Assembly: GCF_019097595.1 (NCBI RefSeq)
Contig: NC_080735.1
Coordinates: 19,428,917 to 19,492,916 of the forward strand
Source: Hemibagrus wyckioides
Lineage: Eukaryota > Chordata > Actinopteri > Siluriformes > Bagridae
Reading direction: 5' to 3'
Length of the DNA: 64,000 nt
This document shows, piece after piece, positions 24,020 to 36,700 of the stretch (position 1 is its first letter; every line of letters starts with the position of its first letter). Position numbers and translations under genes: made by a program. The notes beneath the pieces were generated by a model. The model was not told the origin of the DNA. It saw only the letters and a list, made by a program, of their open reading frames with translations, and searched no databases.

Positions 24020-25151
24020 ATCTGCTTTCCCATTTTTTGAACCTGGTTGGTAGGAGACCGAAAACTTAAACTTAGTGAAGAAGAGAGCCCATCTGGCTTG
24101 ATGAGGGTTTAGACATTTTGCGTCTCAGAGGTACGCCAGGTTTCTGTGGTCAGTGAGAACTAGGAACGGGTGGTGGCACCCTTCTAACCAATGTTGCCAT
24201 TCCTCCAGTGCAGCCTTTATTGACAGCAATTCCCGATTCCCCACTTCGCAGGTGTGAGTTTATGGGAAAAAAGGCGCACGGATGAAGTTTTCCAGTGTCT
24301 GGTTGTCGCTGGGAAAGCATGGTCCCAATGCCACAGTTTGAGGCATCCACTTCCAATATAAACAGTAGCTCGGGATTAGGATAGCAGAGGATTGGAGCAG
24401 AAGACAAACTCTTTTTAAGTCTCTGAAATGCCATTTTAGCTTGCTCTGTCCACTTTACTCTCTTGGGCATGCCCTTCGGCAGTGATGTCAGTGGGCTGGC
24501 TATAGAACTGTAATTTCTGATAAAGCGTCGATAAAAGTTCGTGAATCCTAAGAAACGTTGTAATTCCTTGATTGTAGTGGGTTCAGGCCAGGATCTGATA
24601 GCAGAAACTTTGTTTTGGTCCATTTCTACTCCTCGATGTGAGATGACACAGCCTAGAAAGGTGATGGAGGGGTGATGGAATTCACACTTTTCCAGCTTGA
24701 CATACAGATGGTGTGCAGTTAGGCGTTGAAGAATGGTACGGACATGTGATATATGTTCCTGGAGATTGGATGAGTAGATCTGAATATCATCAATGTAAGT
24801 GATGACGAACTTGTTCAGCATGTCACGAAAAACTTCACTGATCAGAGATTGGAAGACTGTAGGAGCGTTAGTGAGTCCTTATGGCATCACATGGTATTCA
24901 TAATGTCCATGTGTCGTGTGAAAAGCAGTTTTCCATTCATCGCCCTCTCTGATGCGGATGAGGTTATATGCACTATGTAAGTCCAGCTTCATGAAGTTCC
25001 TCGACCCCTGTAACTGTTCGAGAGTGGCAGGAACCAATGGAAGAGGATATGTGTAAGGAACGGTAATAGCATTCAGTCCCCTAAAGTCAATGCATGGCTG
25101 GAGGCCCCCATCCTTCTTTTCTACGAAGAAAATCCCCGCTGTGGCTGGCAA
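24020..25151 (-). pseudogene. Gypsy reverse transcriptase and RNase H remnant
   Basis: Frames at 25,151-24,879 and 24,821-24,150 read RT blocks ([31 protein letters not shown], a YIDDIQIYS catalytic motif) and the connection domain ([15 protein letters not shown]). The RNase H start follows ([11 protein letters not shown]) and, after frameshifts, the RNase H end ([11 protein letters not shown]) near 24,010. An in-frame stop separates the first two frames. Confidence 0.85.
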
Positions 25152-25496
25152 TGTAGACGGGTTGATAAATCCGGCTGCAAGGGCTTCTTTGATATTCTAC
25201 TCCATGGCACTTTTTTTGGGGAGTGACGGGGTAAATGCGGCTCTTAGGTGGTGTTGTGTTAGGAAGAAGATCAGTAGTACAGTCCCATGGTTGATGTAGG
25301 GGTAACTGAGTCGCCTTTTCTTTGCTGAAAACCTCTTGAAACTTGATATTCTCTGGGCAGATTAACTTGGAGAGATGATTCCGGGCTTTCAATGGATGTG
25401 GCGAAGCATGAGCGGGTTCTGTGACCATGAAAACAGCTCTCTCTGCAGAAAGTAGACCACCTTCTCAATTCCTCCTCCTTCCAAAAAATGTCAGGA

Positions 25497-26748
25497 TCAT
25501 GAAGCTGGAGCCAGGGGAGGCACAGGAAAACCGGATTGGATGGTGAGGAAATGATGAAGAAACTTCTCACAGTGGAATAATCCAATCTGTATGTCCAGCA
25601 GAGGTGTGTGATGAGTTAGAAGGCCCTCCCCGATTGGCTGGTCATTGATGGTGGTCACCCATAGTGGTGGCGTGCATGGAATGGTGGGGATGTTGTTTTC
25701 TTGCACCATGCTGATGTCCATCAGGTTAACCGCAGACCCAGAGTCAATTAATGCTATGGCAGAAAAGCAAGAGTCATTGTGGAGGAAAAGAGCCGGAAAA
25801 GAAACTTTAGAAGCCATTTTTACAACTTCTACCTGGGATGTGGTTGGCTTAGCAGGGCAGTGAAATACCCGATGACCCAGTTTCCCACAGTAGTAGCACA
25901 GCTGCAGTTGGGTGCATTGCTCGCGTTCTTCCTCCATGACGTGAGACCTCCGCAGTTGCATGGGTTCAGCAGGCTCATCTCGGGAAATGGGGAATTCCGT
26001 CATCCAGCAGGACATGGAACGAAGCGAGGTGGGTGGAGATCGGTGCTGACGGCGGAGATTGTCTAGACAGATGGCTGTAGAGATGTATTGAGACAGTGAA
26101 ACGTCTGTCTCACGGCATGCCATCTCAGCTTTCAGTTCTGGATTGAGCCCTTCATGAAACACTGCCACGAGCGCGGGCTCATTCCACCCCGACTGTGCCG
26201 CCAGTGTGCGGAACTTAATCGCAAAATCAGCTGGAGTATCCGACCCTTGGTGTAATTCCAGCAGCTGAACCAATATATCCTTACCCTCCGCCGGGTACTC
26301 GAAGACCTCCTTGATCAAATTAGTGAAGTAATCCACAGACATCCTAACCTGGGGATCCGAGTCCCAAATGGCTGAAGCCCAGTCCAATGCTTTACCCATT
26401 AAGAGAGAGAGCATGAATGCACACCTGACGGTTTCGCTTCCGTAGACTTCTGGTTGTTGCACGAAGTTGTTGCACTAGCGGAGAAAGCCTCGGCAGTGGT
26501 TGGCGGATCCATCGAGCTTCTCTGGCAGCGCGAACCGGAGTACCTCTTTGCGTGGTGGTGGCGTGGGAGAGGCTGCAGGAGGTTGCTGTTGGAGCTGGGC
26601 ATTGGGGGGTTTGGAGCTCAGCCACCTGATCCTGGTAAGCGCGGACCATCTGTCCTAGGCGGACGATGGTGGCACGAAGATCTGCTGGATTCTTGGGAGG
26701 TGAAGTGTCCTGTGACATATCACTCGAGGCAGATGCAGCAGAATCCAT
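25497..26748 (-). pseudogene. Gypsy gag and protease remnant
   Basis: Gag begins MDSAASASSDMSQD at 26,748 inside the terminal repeat, shifts frame near 26,450, and continues to a CCHC knuckle (CYYCGKLGHRVFHC) at about 25,900-25,860. A protease-like IDSGSAVN follows near 25,745. The frame stops at 25,497 before the RT region. Confidence 0.8.
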
Positions 26749-27210
26749 GATGCAGATCTTTTATTAAACAGAAACGGCAGGCAGTAATCAAGAACGATAA
26801 GGCAGGTGGAAAAGTCAGAAACCGTGAAAACAAATATACTTTCAAACGAAATCAAAATCCGAAAACTCATAGTAGAACTATAACAGGCAGAGATCATACA
26901 CTGTAGCAATCCAGACTTAACAATCAAGGGCTTGGAACGTACTTAATGAGAACAAATAACAAAGGAAAGCGAGCTGTTTAAATAGCCTAAAAACCTGAAA
27001 TAAGTCCCAGATGTTAATACTCAGTCTAGGGCTCCCTCTGGTGTACGGATTCGACTTGCCCCGTTACAGTTTTAAAGAATTTTATGTTTATATTGTGAAT
27101 GAGCTAGATCATCAGCATCACCCACATCACAGTCTCTGTCTCACCACCTGAGTTAAAAGTGTTTAAATTTTTAAACACAAGGTTTCTTGTCTCTTCTTCA
27201 TCATCTTTTC
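26719..27210 (-). repeat. Terminal repeat (5' side) of chromodomain gypsy
   Basis: Partner of 23,168-23,666. The right edge continues into unrelated DNA (AAACCACAGATC); I see no clear 4-6 bp target-site duplication between this edge and the left edge of the partner. Confidence 0.8.
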
Positions 27211-29206
27211 AAACCACAGATCTTTGTCCATACTACCATCTTTGGGGAAATAATAATAATCACTGATTCATGCACTCATTTCTGTTATGCTGGCTAAAGT
27301 TCTTGTCTTTTTGTTAGGTCATTTAAATGCTTGTGCTGTCAATTGTACAGAGGATTTCTGAGGTTTTGTTTTGATAATGTGAACTTGCAGGAGCACCGCA
27401 GACATTTTGACAGCTGTGTGTGTGTGTGTGTGTTAATTAATATTAATATAGCAGTACTGTCACTTTAAGAGTGATCAGGCTGGGACTTGATTGGGCTTTT
27501 GTTCTGAGGATATAAAATGAGCAGTAGTGACATCATTGGGAAGCACCCCTACCTAGCATTGCCTCATGTCCGGAGTTCCGTGTGAATGCCTGTGAGTGTG
27601 GACTGAGGAGCCGAACTGGAAGCTTGTATTCATCGTTAGAGGGAATCCTCATGTGGGTTAAACTGACGATTATCAGCTATGCAGCTAATGGTTGGCTAAG
27701 CAACGGTGCAGCAGGCTTTTGACTTTCATGTTCATATGACCGTCAGAGAGAGTTGATTCTGCAGTCGCTTGTGTGACCATTAAGATGCCGGACTATTTTG
27801 TAAAAATATTTACCTTATCGTCGTAACCGATCATCCGGACACCGCGATCATGGCTGGTGGGGTTAAACTACTGGACCAAGCCATCGGTGCGGCAGAATCT
27901 TGGAGAGTTGCTGCTGGGTCTGCACCTTGGGTTCCTTGTAATCCTTTTCTTCCACTCTAGCTCGCAATGTTGGAGAACTGGGCAGTCCAATATTGATGTT
28001 TATTGTTGTATAATCCTCCACGTTGAATGGCTGAAGGTACAACGTTAAATCATAGCCGGAAGTGGTGTCTGTAGTGGAGTTTGGCTCACACACATGACGT
28101 CACCATTTCGTGTTGTCGGTTAAGTTTCTGTTTCGTTTTCTCTTTCCTCATTTTCTTTTGCTTGTTTTCCTTTGTATTTTCCTTAAACAGTGCTGTTCCT
28201 GATTTGATTTATTTCTTATTGATAAGTGTATCTGCTTAATGTGTTCTGGGTTTTTTTTTATTAATATTCATGAGGTTGCTATTGTTTTTTTGTTTTCCTT
28301 ATTTTTTTTTCTTTCTTTCTCTTCATGATAGGTCGTGCTGATAATTGTAAATCTTGTTTTCTTTTGTTTGAGAATGAATGGTGTGCGTGTGTGTGTGCGT
28401 GTGATTGTTTGAAACTTGCAATGTGCTATTTTTCCCTCAGAGTTTGGGGCAGCCAGCGATAGACAGAGTGTGTGCCCTTTCTGCGTGTTGGTGGGGGTGT
28501 ATCTGACAACTGCAGTGCTCACGGTGGTGTTGTGTATGTGCTGTGGTGTTGGGGTGCACATGAGTTTGGTGTCCTCTGGCTTAGGGAGGCCAGTATCCAA
28601 TTCTGGAGAGGTAAAACTGGTGATTGTTTGGTTGTTTTATGTGTACTGCTTTTAATTGCTATTTATAATAAAACTTGTGTGGTCAACTCTGGTCTGATAC
28701 ATGACTCAGCCGTAACTAAACCTGTGTGTCCGGTGAACTTAAGTGGAGGGTGAGTCCCCAGTAATAGGCCCCCGTGGTGGCGTAGTCTGTTATCTTGAGT
28801 CATGGTTCAGATGTAAGTGTAGGGAGAAAGGTTATTGGGTTATCTAAGCCCAGACTCTATTTGGTATCGCCACATTAAGATAATTAATACCCTTCATCCT
28901 GATCCAGACTGCATATTGTCATAGTTAACACAAATCAGGACTGTTAAATAAGCAATTAAAATGGAAACTGATGACAGATAAATTGGTCTAATATGGGCAT
29001 GACTTTCATTTAAATAGTGGCTAAAACAGAAAGCATATTGTGGTAACAGTTACAAATGGGACCAGATCTACAAACCTTTAGTTCTTATAGCTGCTTTAGT
29101 TTGATGTAAGCCACTATTAAAAATTGCCCAACTACGAAGAATGTACAATCGGTTGTACAGCTGATTTAACAAATGATGAACATGTAACAGATTCAAAGAA
29201 AGACAT
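27211..29206. other. Intergenic region, possible old LTR at 27,458-28,874
   Basis: No coding exons recognised. A unit starting TGTCACTTTAAG (27,458) and ending TATCGCCACA (28,874) contains TATAAAATG near 27,512 and AATAAAAC near 28,667, a layout like an LTR. I find no target-site duplication and no second copy, so this remains a guess. A TG run lies at 27,416-27,434. Confidence 0.3.
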
Positions 29207-29212
29207 TTTATT
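29207..29212 (-). terminator. c3: Candidate polyadenylation signal of C3
   Basis: AATAAA on the minus strand, about 155 nt after the C3 stop codon, and the first such hexamer downstream. Confidence 0.6.
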
Positions 29213-29366
29213 CAGTGTTCTACTTTTAGATATTACAGAAAGCGTGAGAGAGGACAGGATAAAGGTTATGATGAATAGTTGCTTAGGTGTGTAATGGCAA
29301 TAAATTCACCATCACAGTAATAGAAAAGAAGTTTTGAAAGTTGTATAGAAAAAACAAAATATATGT

Positions 29367-30130
29367 TCATGTAGTGCATCCAAAGTCTTTAAGCATTTGA
29401 GACAGTGCAGTGATGCCGATGTGTTGCGATCTGTATGCTGCAGTTTGACCTTCCTGGTCCGTGGGCCAGTATTCAATCCAAGTCTGCTCGCCCAAGATGT
29501 ACTGCAGCCTGACAAGAACAAATGATACAAATGTGAGCTCATTCACACAGATAACATTATTAACAAACTTATCTGAAAACTACAGAGATTTCTGTTTTCC
29601 CTCTTTAACTACTTTAGATTCAGCCCATGATGACTGTGGTAAACATACTTGTCATCTATCCTTGGTAGGTCAACACTGTGGCCCATGATGAGGTAGCTCT
29701 TGCCTTCCACAAATCCAAAAGACTCTCTGCAATTAGCATGACCCATGAAGGTCCTCATTTTGTCATGTACATCATGGTCAGTACCTGTAGAATAAAACCC
29801 AAACACATGCATTTGTATGGAAACACTGGATCCTTTGTTAGATTGATATTGATATAGAGAGTCAAATAAAACACTGTCACAGTGTCTGTCATGAGCGTTG
29901 GCAACGTTTATAGAATCTCCAGACCAGATAACATTAAAATGTGTTATGGACTCCAACTTTCATGGCATGTAAATATCCATAAATTCTAATTATGTAGTTT
30001 GTAGCCTTTGATAAGACAGGGGCCTTTCTGTGTGGCGTTTGCATGATCTTCCTGTGCCTGTGTGGGTTTACTCTGGGTACGTACTGACCACCTGATGACA
30101 GGAAGCCTAAGATCCAGTTGCACAGGGTCT

Positions 30131-30179
<49 letters not shown>

Positions 30180-33100
30180 TTTTAAATTATTTACTTTCAT
30201 ACAGACAACATGGCCATTGTTTTTATGATTCAGAAATAAAAAGTTTTTTCAGTCATCATTTTTCATCATTCAAATTTTGCTCATAAAATTTTAAGATTTT
30301 AATTATTTAAATCAAAATCATGAAGCATCATCATGAAGTATTGTGAATCAAATCCAACCATGACTGGTGTATATAGGTATAACATAGACATTAAGAATAA
30401 ATTCAGCATTTCCATCATTTTTGTAAATTTGGCAGAAATTTTGTTTTGTTTGAGTTCCACAAACATTTATGCAGAACTTCTCTAAACAATGGATGAATGA
30501 TGCCCAATTTTGTGAAATGTCTATGAAATATGTTAGTTCCTGTTATTTCATATGTGTTCCAACACCAGTCTCTCTTTATCACTACATCACACTATGTATT
30601 GCTAAAAACAAGCATAACCCTGAGTTTGGTTTTAATTGTGTAGTTTTTGATGTGAGTGATGCACTGTTCTACATTACAGATACATTACTGTGATCTACTG
30701 TCATACAGATAAATAAAACTTACCTTCTTTCAGGACATCTTCAATCTTCATTTCATAATAATCTGTGTTTGGTCTCTGGTCCACTCTTATGAATTTCACT
30801 TTATAAACTGAAAAATACAATATTTATTAATTTATGTTATTTATATTATTTATTTAAACATTATTTTATTTGCTATTATACTTGTCTTATTATATATTAA
30901 AGCTTGACTTGAGTGAGCAATGTGTGCAGATAGCATGTATTTTTGAATCTGGTGTTTAAATAATTGTCGATGTTTACCGTAATCCATGCCGGCTTCACAA
31001 GCTGTGTTCTCTCGATCTCCCTCAGCAATATTCCTTTTTTTCTGTATACTGCAGTTTTCTGTCAGGGAATATAGACCATTTCTCTCTTACACAATTGGAC
31101 AAAATATATCTTTATTATATCTGATTAATTTAGTTTATATTGATTATCTTTGTCAGCTGTAAATGTGTGTACCTTCAGCACACTGGCACAGATCCTTCTG
31201 GTCACTGCACAATCTGTTCAGGGTTCCATCTTTCTTTGTAGGATGGAAGAACTTAACACAGCGTTCCCCTAAGAAGAACACAAAGGTTTTCTTGAATGTA
31301 TATGTGTGTGTTTGTGCATGCCTGTGTGTGGCTTTGTGTGCACATTATTTACCTGGAGAGTAGTACTCGTACACACTGACAGCAGCAGGTTGAAGCAAAG
31401 CGGCGTTATTTATCTTGTGCACTCTGAAAACAATCCTGTCTGGCAATTTGTGTGATACCTGACAAGAGAGCAAATCAGCTTCAACAGAGGAGCTTTTACA
31501 GTTTTGTAATAATTCAAATACTGAAAAAACACCCCTTCAATATACCTTGTCTAAATACATGATGAGGGAGCCTCGTTCTGAAAGCTGTCTGTCCATCTCA
31601 AACTTCTGTATGTATTTGTCTGCCCCAGTGGTTAGCTAAGATTATGAGTGTCAAAAAGTCAGACATTGCCTTCTATGAAAAGATTTCTCATGCTTATTGT
31701 ACAGAAATGATCGGAATTATCTGAGTATATTTCAGATTTCTGCTTACATCTGCAAGATCATTTTCATCCACCACGAATCCTGTTAGGATGCCGATATCCA
31801 AAATAGTCATAGTGGCATCTCTTTCTGGATCCTTAAATCTGAAATGATGGAAGAAAGGTTAATTTCACATTCTAAATGGACAGTGCATTAAGTTTTAATA
31901 TTTAAATAAAAAATGTGAAATGATATAAATAATAATGGAAATCAACTAATGAATGTGTAGAACTACATGCTCTTTTGCTTACAGAATGTCAATGCCGACC
32001 TCATAACTTTCTTCTGCACCTGGGTATGATACTGAGAGAGAAATTATAGAGCAGCAAAACATTATAGCATGGATATTTTAAATATTTCAGAAATGATTAC
32101 AATATATTTTGGCATCACAAATGGAAATAGAGTTGAATGCAGGGATTTAAACATGAGGTAAAACTTACCCTCTGCTTCTTTTCTCATTTCAACTGAAAGC
32201 TCATACTTTTTGCAGTCACTTTTCTTTTCTGTGGGTCTAGCATAATAAAGTGTCATTACCTATGAAAGAGAGGAATTAGGGACAAATTATTGTTTTGTAA
32301 TAAATCAACTACAAACACAAAACAAAGGATTTTCTTGAAATGGAAACTCACTTTGAGAACTCCAGCACCAGTTCCTTTAGCTGTAACATTAAACTCTTGC
32401 CTGAGCTGAACCTGTAAAAGTCCAGATACAGAAACATTCTAATTAGTCTTCATTTTACCATAATAAACGACAGAGATCTAAAAAGTTGCAGGGTGAGAGG
32501 TATCGAAATTTTGCCCTCTCTGGTACAAAACGCTATTTCGCAAAACAGGTGGAAGAAGATTTTGTAAAGGTGTGAGAGTAACTGCTGACTCTGGGAGGCA
32601 ACTTAGACAATTGGTGTAATTAGTGTGGTGACATTGTTTAGAATGTGGCCTAAAGTGTGAAATATATATATTGGATTCTACACATCCCTTTTGAAATTGC
32701 AACTTACTAAAAACAATAAGAATCATTTTGGGGGAGAAATTTTAAAATAAATAATGCACAATAACCTGGTTGCATAAGCGTGTACATCCCTATACTAATA
32801 CTTGGTTTAAGCATTGTTAGATTTGATCAGTTTGGCACATCCTAAGTTAGCAATTTTTTGTTACTCTTCCTTATATGAACTCTGACAGATAAGTTGTCCA
32901 TCTATCTCCTGTCAGACACCCCAGATTAGATTTGGGTGCCATCATGCTGAAATTCCTTATAGGTGTTAAGCAGCAACCTTAAGGTTTAGTCCCAGAATTG
33001 ACTGGTATTTGGAGCTATTAATTATTCTGTCCTCCCTGATTATATCATCAGTTTCAGCTGAACAAAAGCAATCTCAAAGCATGATGCTGCCACCTCCTTG

Positions 33101-33666
33101 CCTCACTTTGAGGATTGTGATCTTTTGTTGAGGTGCTGTGGTTTTATTTTAAACAAAACTTTTGTCCCACATTATTATTTTTAGATATATTAGATATATT
33201 TAGATATATTTTTGACAGCTTAAACTTGACTTTTTGCCAAGATGACAGCTTGAATATTTTTCTTTGGATATATAAAAAAAAGCTTTCCATCTTGCATCCC
33301 TACCCCATAACCAAGATATATGAAAAATTCAGGAAATTGTCACATGTAGGAGCAACCCAACACTCGGCAGAAATTGCTGCTGTTGCTTACTGTTGCTGTA
33401 GGCCCCTTGGCAGCTTCCCTAAACAAATTTCTACTAGGCTTCTAATTAGTTTTGGAGGGACATCCTATTCTTAGTAATGCCATTCTTATGCCATAGTTTC
33501 TATACTTGTTGATTTTTTTTACAGTGTCCCATGATGTCAAATGCTTTGGACACCTTTACATCACAAAAACCTGCCAGGGGTGTGTTGATTTCTAATATCC
33601 ACTGTATTATCCATATCAGATGAGAACATAGCACAAACTAGTAGTAGCAAGCAATACATATATACA

Positions 33667-33703
<37 letters not shown>

Positions 33704-36700
33704 ACAAATTGCTATGCTCTCTAGCTTCAATTCTCTGTTTTCCTCAAAACAATTGTCTTTAATATCTGCTCCATAAAACACTAGCATAATAAACAGTAAA
33801 TTTGCTTTGTTATAACTGAAAATAACCTTGTCTGAGCGTGTAAGATGTGCGCTGTCCTTGCTGAATTTCCATTTGATGGGACGACTTCGTCCACTCACGC
33901 TCACTTCCACATCAAGGTCTGCATTCTGATGATCTCTTACTTGTTTATAATACTCAGCCACTGCTTGGAACACCATTATGGTTGCCTAGTTGACATGTAA
34001 AAGCAAAGAGGATTCAGTACAATCTCAGATTAAAAATCTCTATCGTTTGCTTAAAGTGATTCCATCAAACAAAACTAATTTATTGTCCTTCATAAACAGC
34101 TGGTAACATAAATTCTTGATAAACAAAAAATCCATCTGTTTAGCATACTCAGTAAGTTTCCAACTGGAAGGAAAAACAGAAAAACCTGTCAATCTACCTG
34201 GGTGGTGCCATGACCGCCATAATGACTGCTCTGCCTATTGAGCCAATGAACAGCTTTTCCTGCTGCATCAAACTCCTTGGCTTTTACCAGAGCCAGCAAG
34301 GCATACGCTGTTGCCTCCAGGGAGAAGTGATGTCCTCCAGCAACATTCCAGTAAGCACCATCTGTGCATAAGATATGAATGAAATTAAATTGTGCTTTCT
34401 TCAGGACTGAACTAATATGATATTAAGATTTACTGACCTCCAGAGGAAGCTTGCAGCAGGCGCTGTTTGTTAAACCTGCCAGCATTGGCCAAGGCATAGG
34501 AAGACATTGCAATTGCATATGGATTGGTCAAAGAAGGAAGTCTGTTTTGCAAATACTCAGTGGCCTTCCTGGAAGACTCTGGAAGACTCTAAATGACCAA
34601 AATAGGTAGAATTATAGACAGAATTCAACAAAAACTGGTCAGTGTGCTTGATTGTTTTGGACTATTAGATATGCAGATATATGGTGTGATATAAGTTGAC
34701 ATACTCCAACTGATTTAGCACAAAGATGGTTTCCTTCTTGCAGGGCAATCAAGACAAATGCTGTCAGAGATGCATCAGCATCTTGCCCTCGTACACCACC
34801 CTGGAATAGCACAGAAAATTCTTAACAGTATACATAAGTATACAAGATTTCTCAAAAATGGTTGCTGAGGGTTTTTATACATGGCACTAATTTAAGACAA
34901 AACAACTATAAGCTCTACTTACAACCATCGATGCAGAACTAACTGGGGCATTTTCTTTAAATGAGCCATCTGGCATCTGTGCATTCAGATTTACCCACTT
35001 GAGAGCGCTGCAAACAATTTCTTCATTCATGCTAATGAGGTCACTGGCCAGAGCAAAGACTTTGGCCACGTATGCAGTCAACCTTTAACACAGAAAACAA
35101 GCAGTCAGCATATCACCTAGGATTGAAAAATGGAAGAATTATCCAAAATTTGATTGGTCTCTTACCATGTGCTGCTAGGTGTATGAATCCATGCAGCATA
35201 AGAACCATCAGGTTTACGGAATGTAAGTTCTCGTTCATATCCTAAAAGTATGTGAGAAGGAAGGTTAATATTCTTAGTCAAAGCAGTGCAAATACGGAAG
35301 ACTTTCGCATACACATGCCCTGATACAAGCACCAAACCATCTAATGTCTTCCAAAAAAATAAAAAATAAAATAAAATAAAATACAACTGTGAGCCATTTT
35401 ATTAATAGCACCTCAAAAACATATAAACTAAAGGCAGTAACATTTAATATCTCCAAACTGTGGATCCAGACAATACTGACATTCTCGTACATACGTACAT
35501 TCTAAGCACCAAAAACACTATCAGCCCAATAAAATAAAGCTAAACCCCAATCTTCTAGCATGATGCTGTGGCATAGCAGGTGGTGTTAATGCCTCACAGG
35601 TTTAGGATTGACCATGACTCTGACAAGAATAAAGTAAGAATGATTTAATGTAATTTTCTATAGCTTATGGTCTATGGTCTTTTTAGGCTTATTTAGATAC
35701 CAGAAAGAATTCTGTATTAAAAAGAAAAGAAGTATGCAATATTCATTTGGCAAATATTGCAAAGCAGACCTTTATGTTTGCTGTATAGTGTAAGGAAAGA
35801 GTTTTCTCACCTGTCTGGATGTGCTTTATAGCCTCACTACGTCTCTGCAGGCCAACCCTTTCCCACTGGTTGGTGGTATCTAAGTAGTGTGTGGCAATTA
35901 GAGGCAATGTCATGAAGATCATGTTTTGCTCTCCACAGCCATGTGGTTGTACAATCAAGCGCCCCATAAAATCTCCACTGATGGCCTGTTCAATTGTCTG
36001 ACTCACCTCCTGACCTGCAAATATATGAATAGAAAGATTGTTGTTAAAATGTATAAACAGACAACCCTCTTTGTGGCAGACATTATTATGTATTATACTG
36101 TCTAATGATTGTCTAAAAAGGACAATATAATTGCAAAATAATATGGGAGGTGGACTATGAGTGTTTCCACCTACTCTCAGCTTTGGTTTCATCATATATA
36201 AAAAAGCTTTTTGAAACTTTTCATCCTTCAGCAAGATTGCACCTTGGACTGTGTGTAGTGCAGTAAGCAGTGGGACTCGAAAGCACACAGTATAGTTGTC
36301 ATTTTTGCACGTCATGGAGAACAGTTTTTCTGGTTTCATGTCTACCATGCATTTCAAACTAAATAAAATAGCTCAGACACCTCCCTGTAAAAACTTCTTA
36401 GATATTACTTATTTCTTGAAAAAAACATTGTACTGCAGGGTCTAGTCCATAACTGCCAAGCTAGTAACAACTTTGTCCTCTTAAAGAGATGAAGCTATCC
36501 CACTATGTATGACTATATGATGATGATAATGAAAATGGACCCAAACCTGAATTGGTCCATATGGGCCTATATTTATGTGTTTGAGTTTGTTCTTACCAGC
36601 CACAGTGATGTAAGTTTGTGCAGGAGTGTTTGGAACCTGCCCAGGTGGTATTTCAGTCTTCAACGGCACAAATTGTACACCACCTATTCCAAAACACATA

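Larger units (their letters stand above)
23168..27210 (-). mobile_element. Degraded chromodomain Ty3/gypsy element with terminal repeats
   Basis: Two direct repeats of about 495 bp (23,168-23,666 and 26,719-27,210) bracket gag, protease, RT and RNase H remnants and a chromodomain on the minus strand. The integrase core is missing. Each repeat contains an LTR-like core beginning CTGTAACGGGGCAAG. It also includes the end of pol on one side and the first gag codons on the other. The left edge abuts the Gmr1-like gag frame directly. Stops and frameshifts throughout make it inactive. Confidence 0.85.

Noticed and set aside
28268..28753. Open frames of 79-110 codons
   Set aside because: Low-complexity, on both strands, without domain or splice support.
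29934..30286. Poly-Tyr and poly-Asn open frames
   Set aside because: Translation of the (ATA)n microsatellite in a C3 intron.
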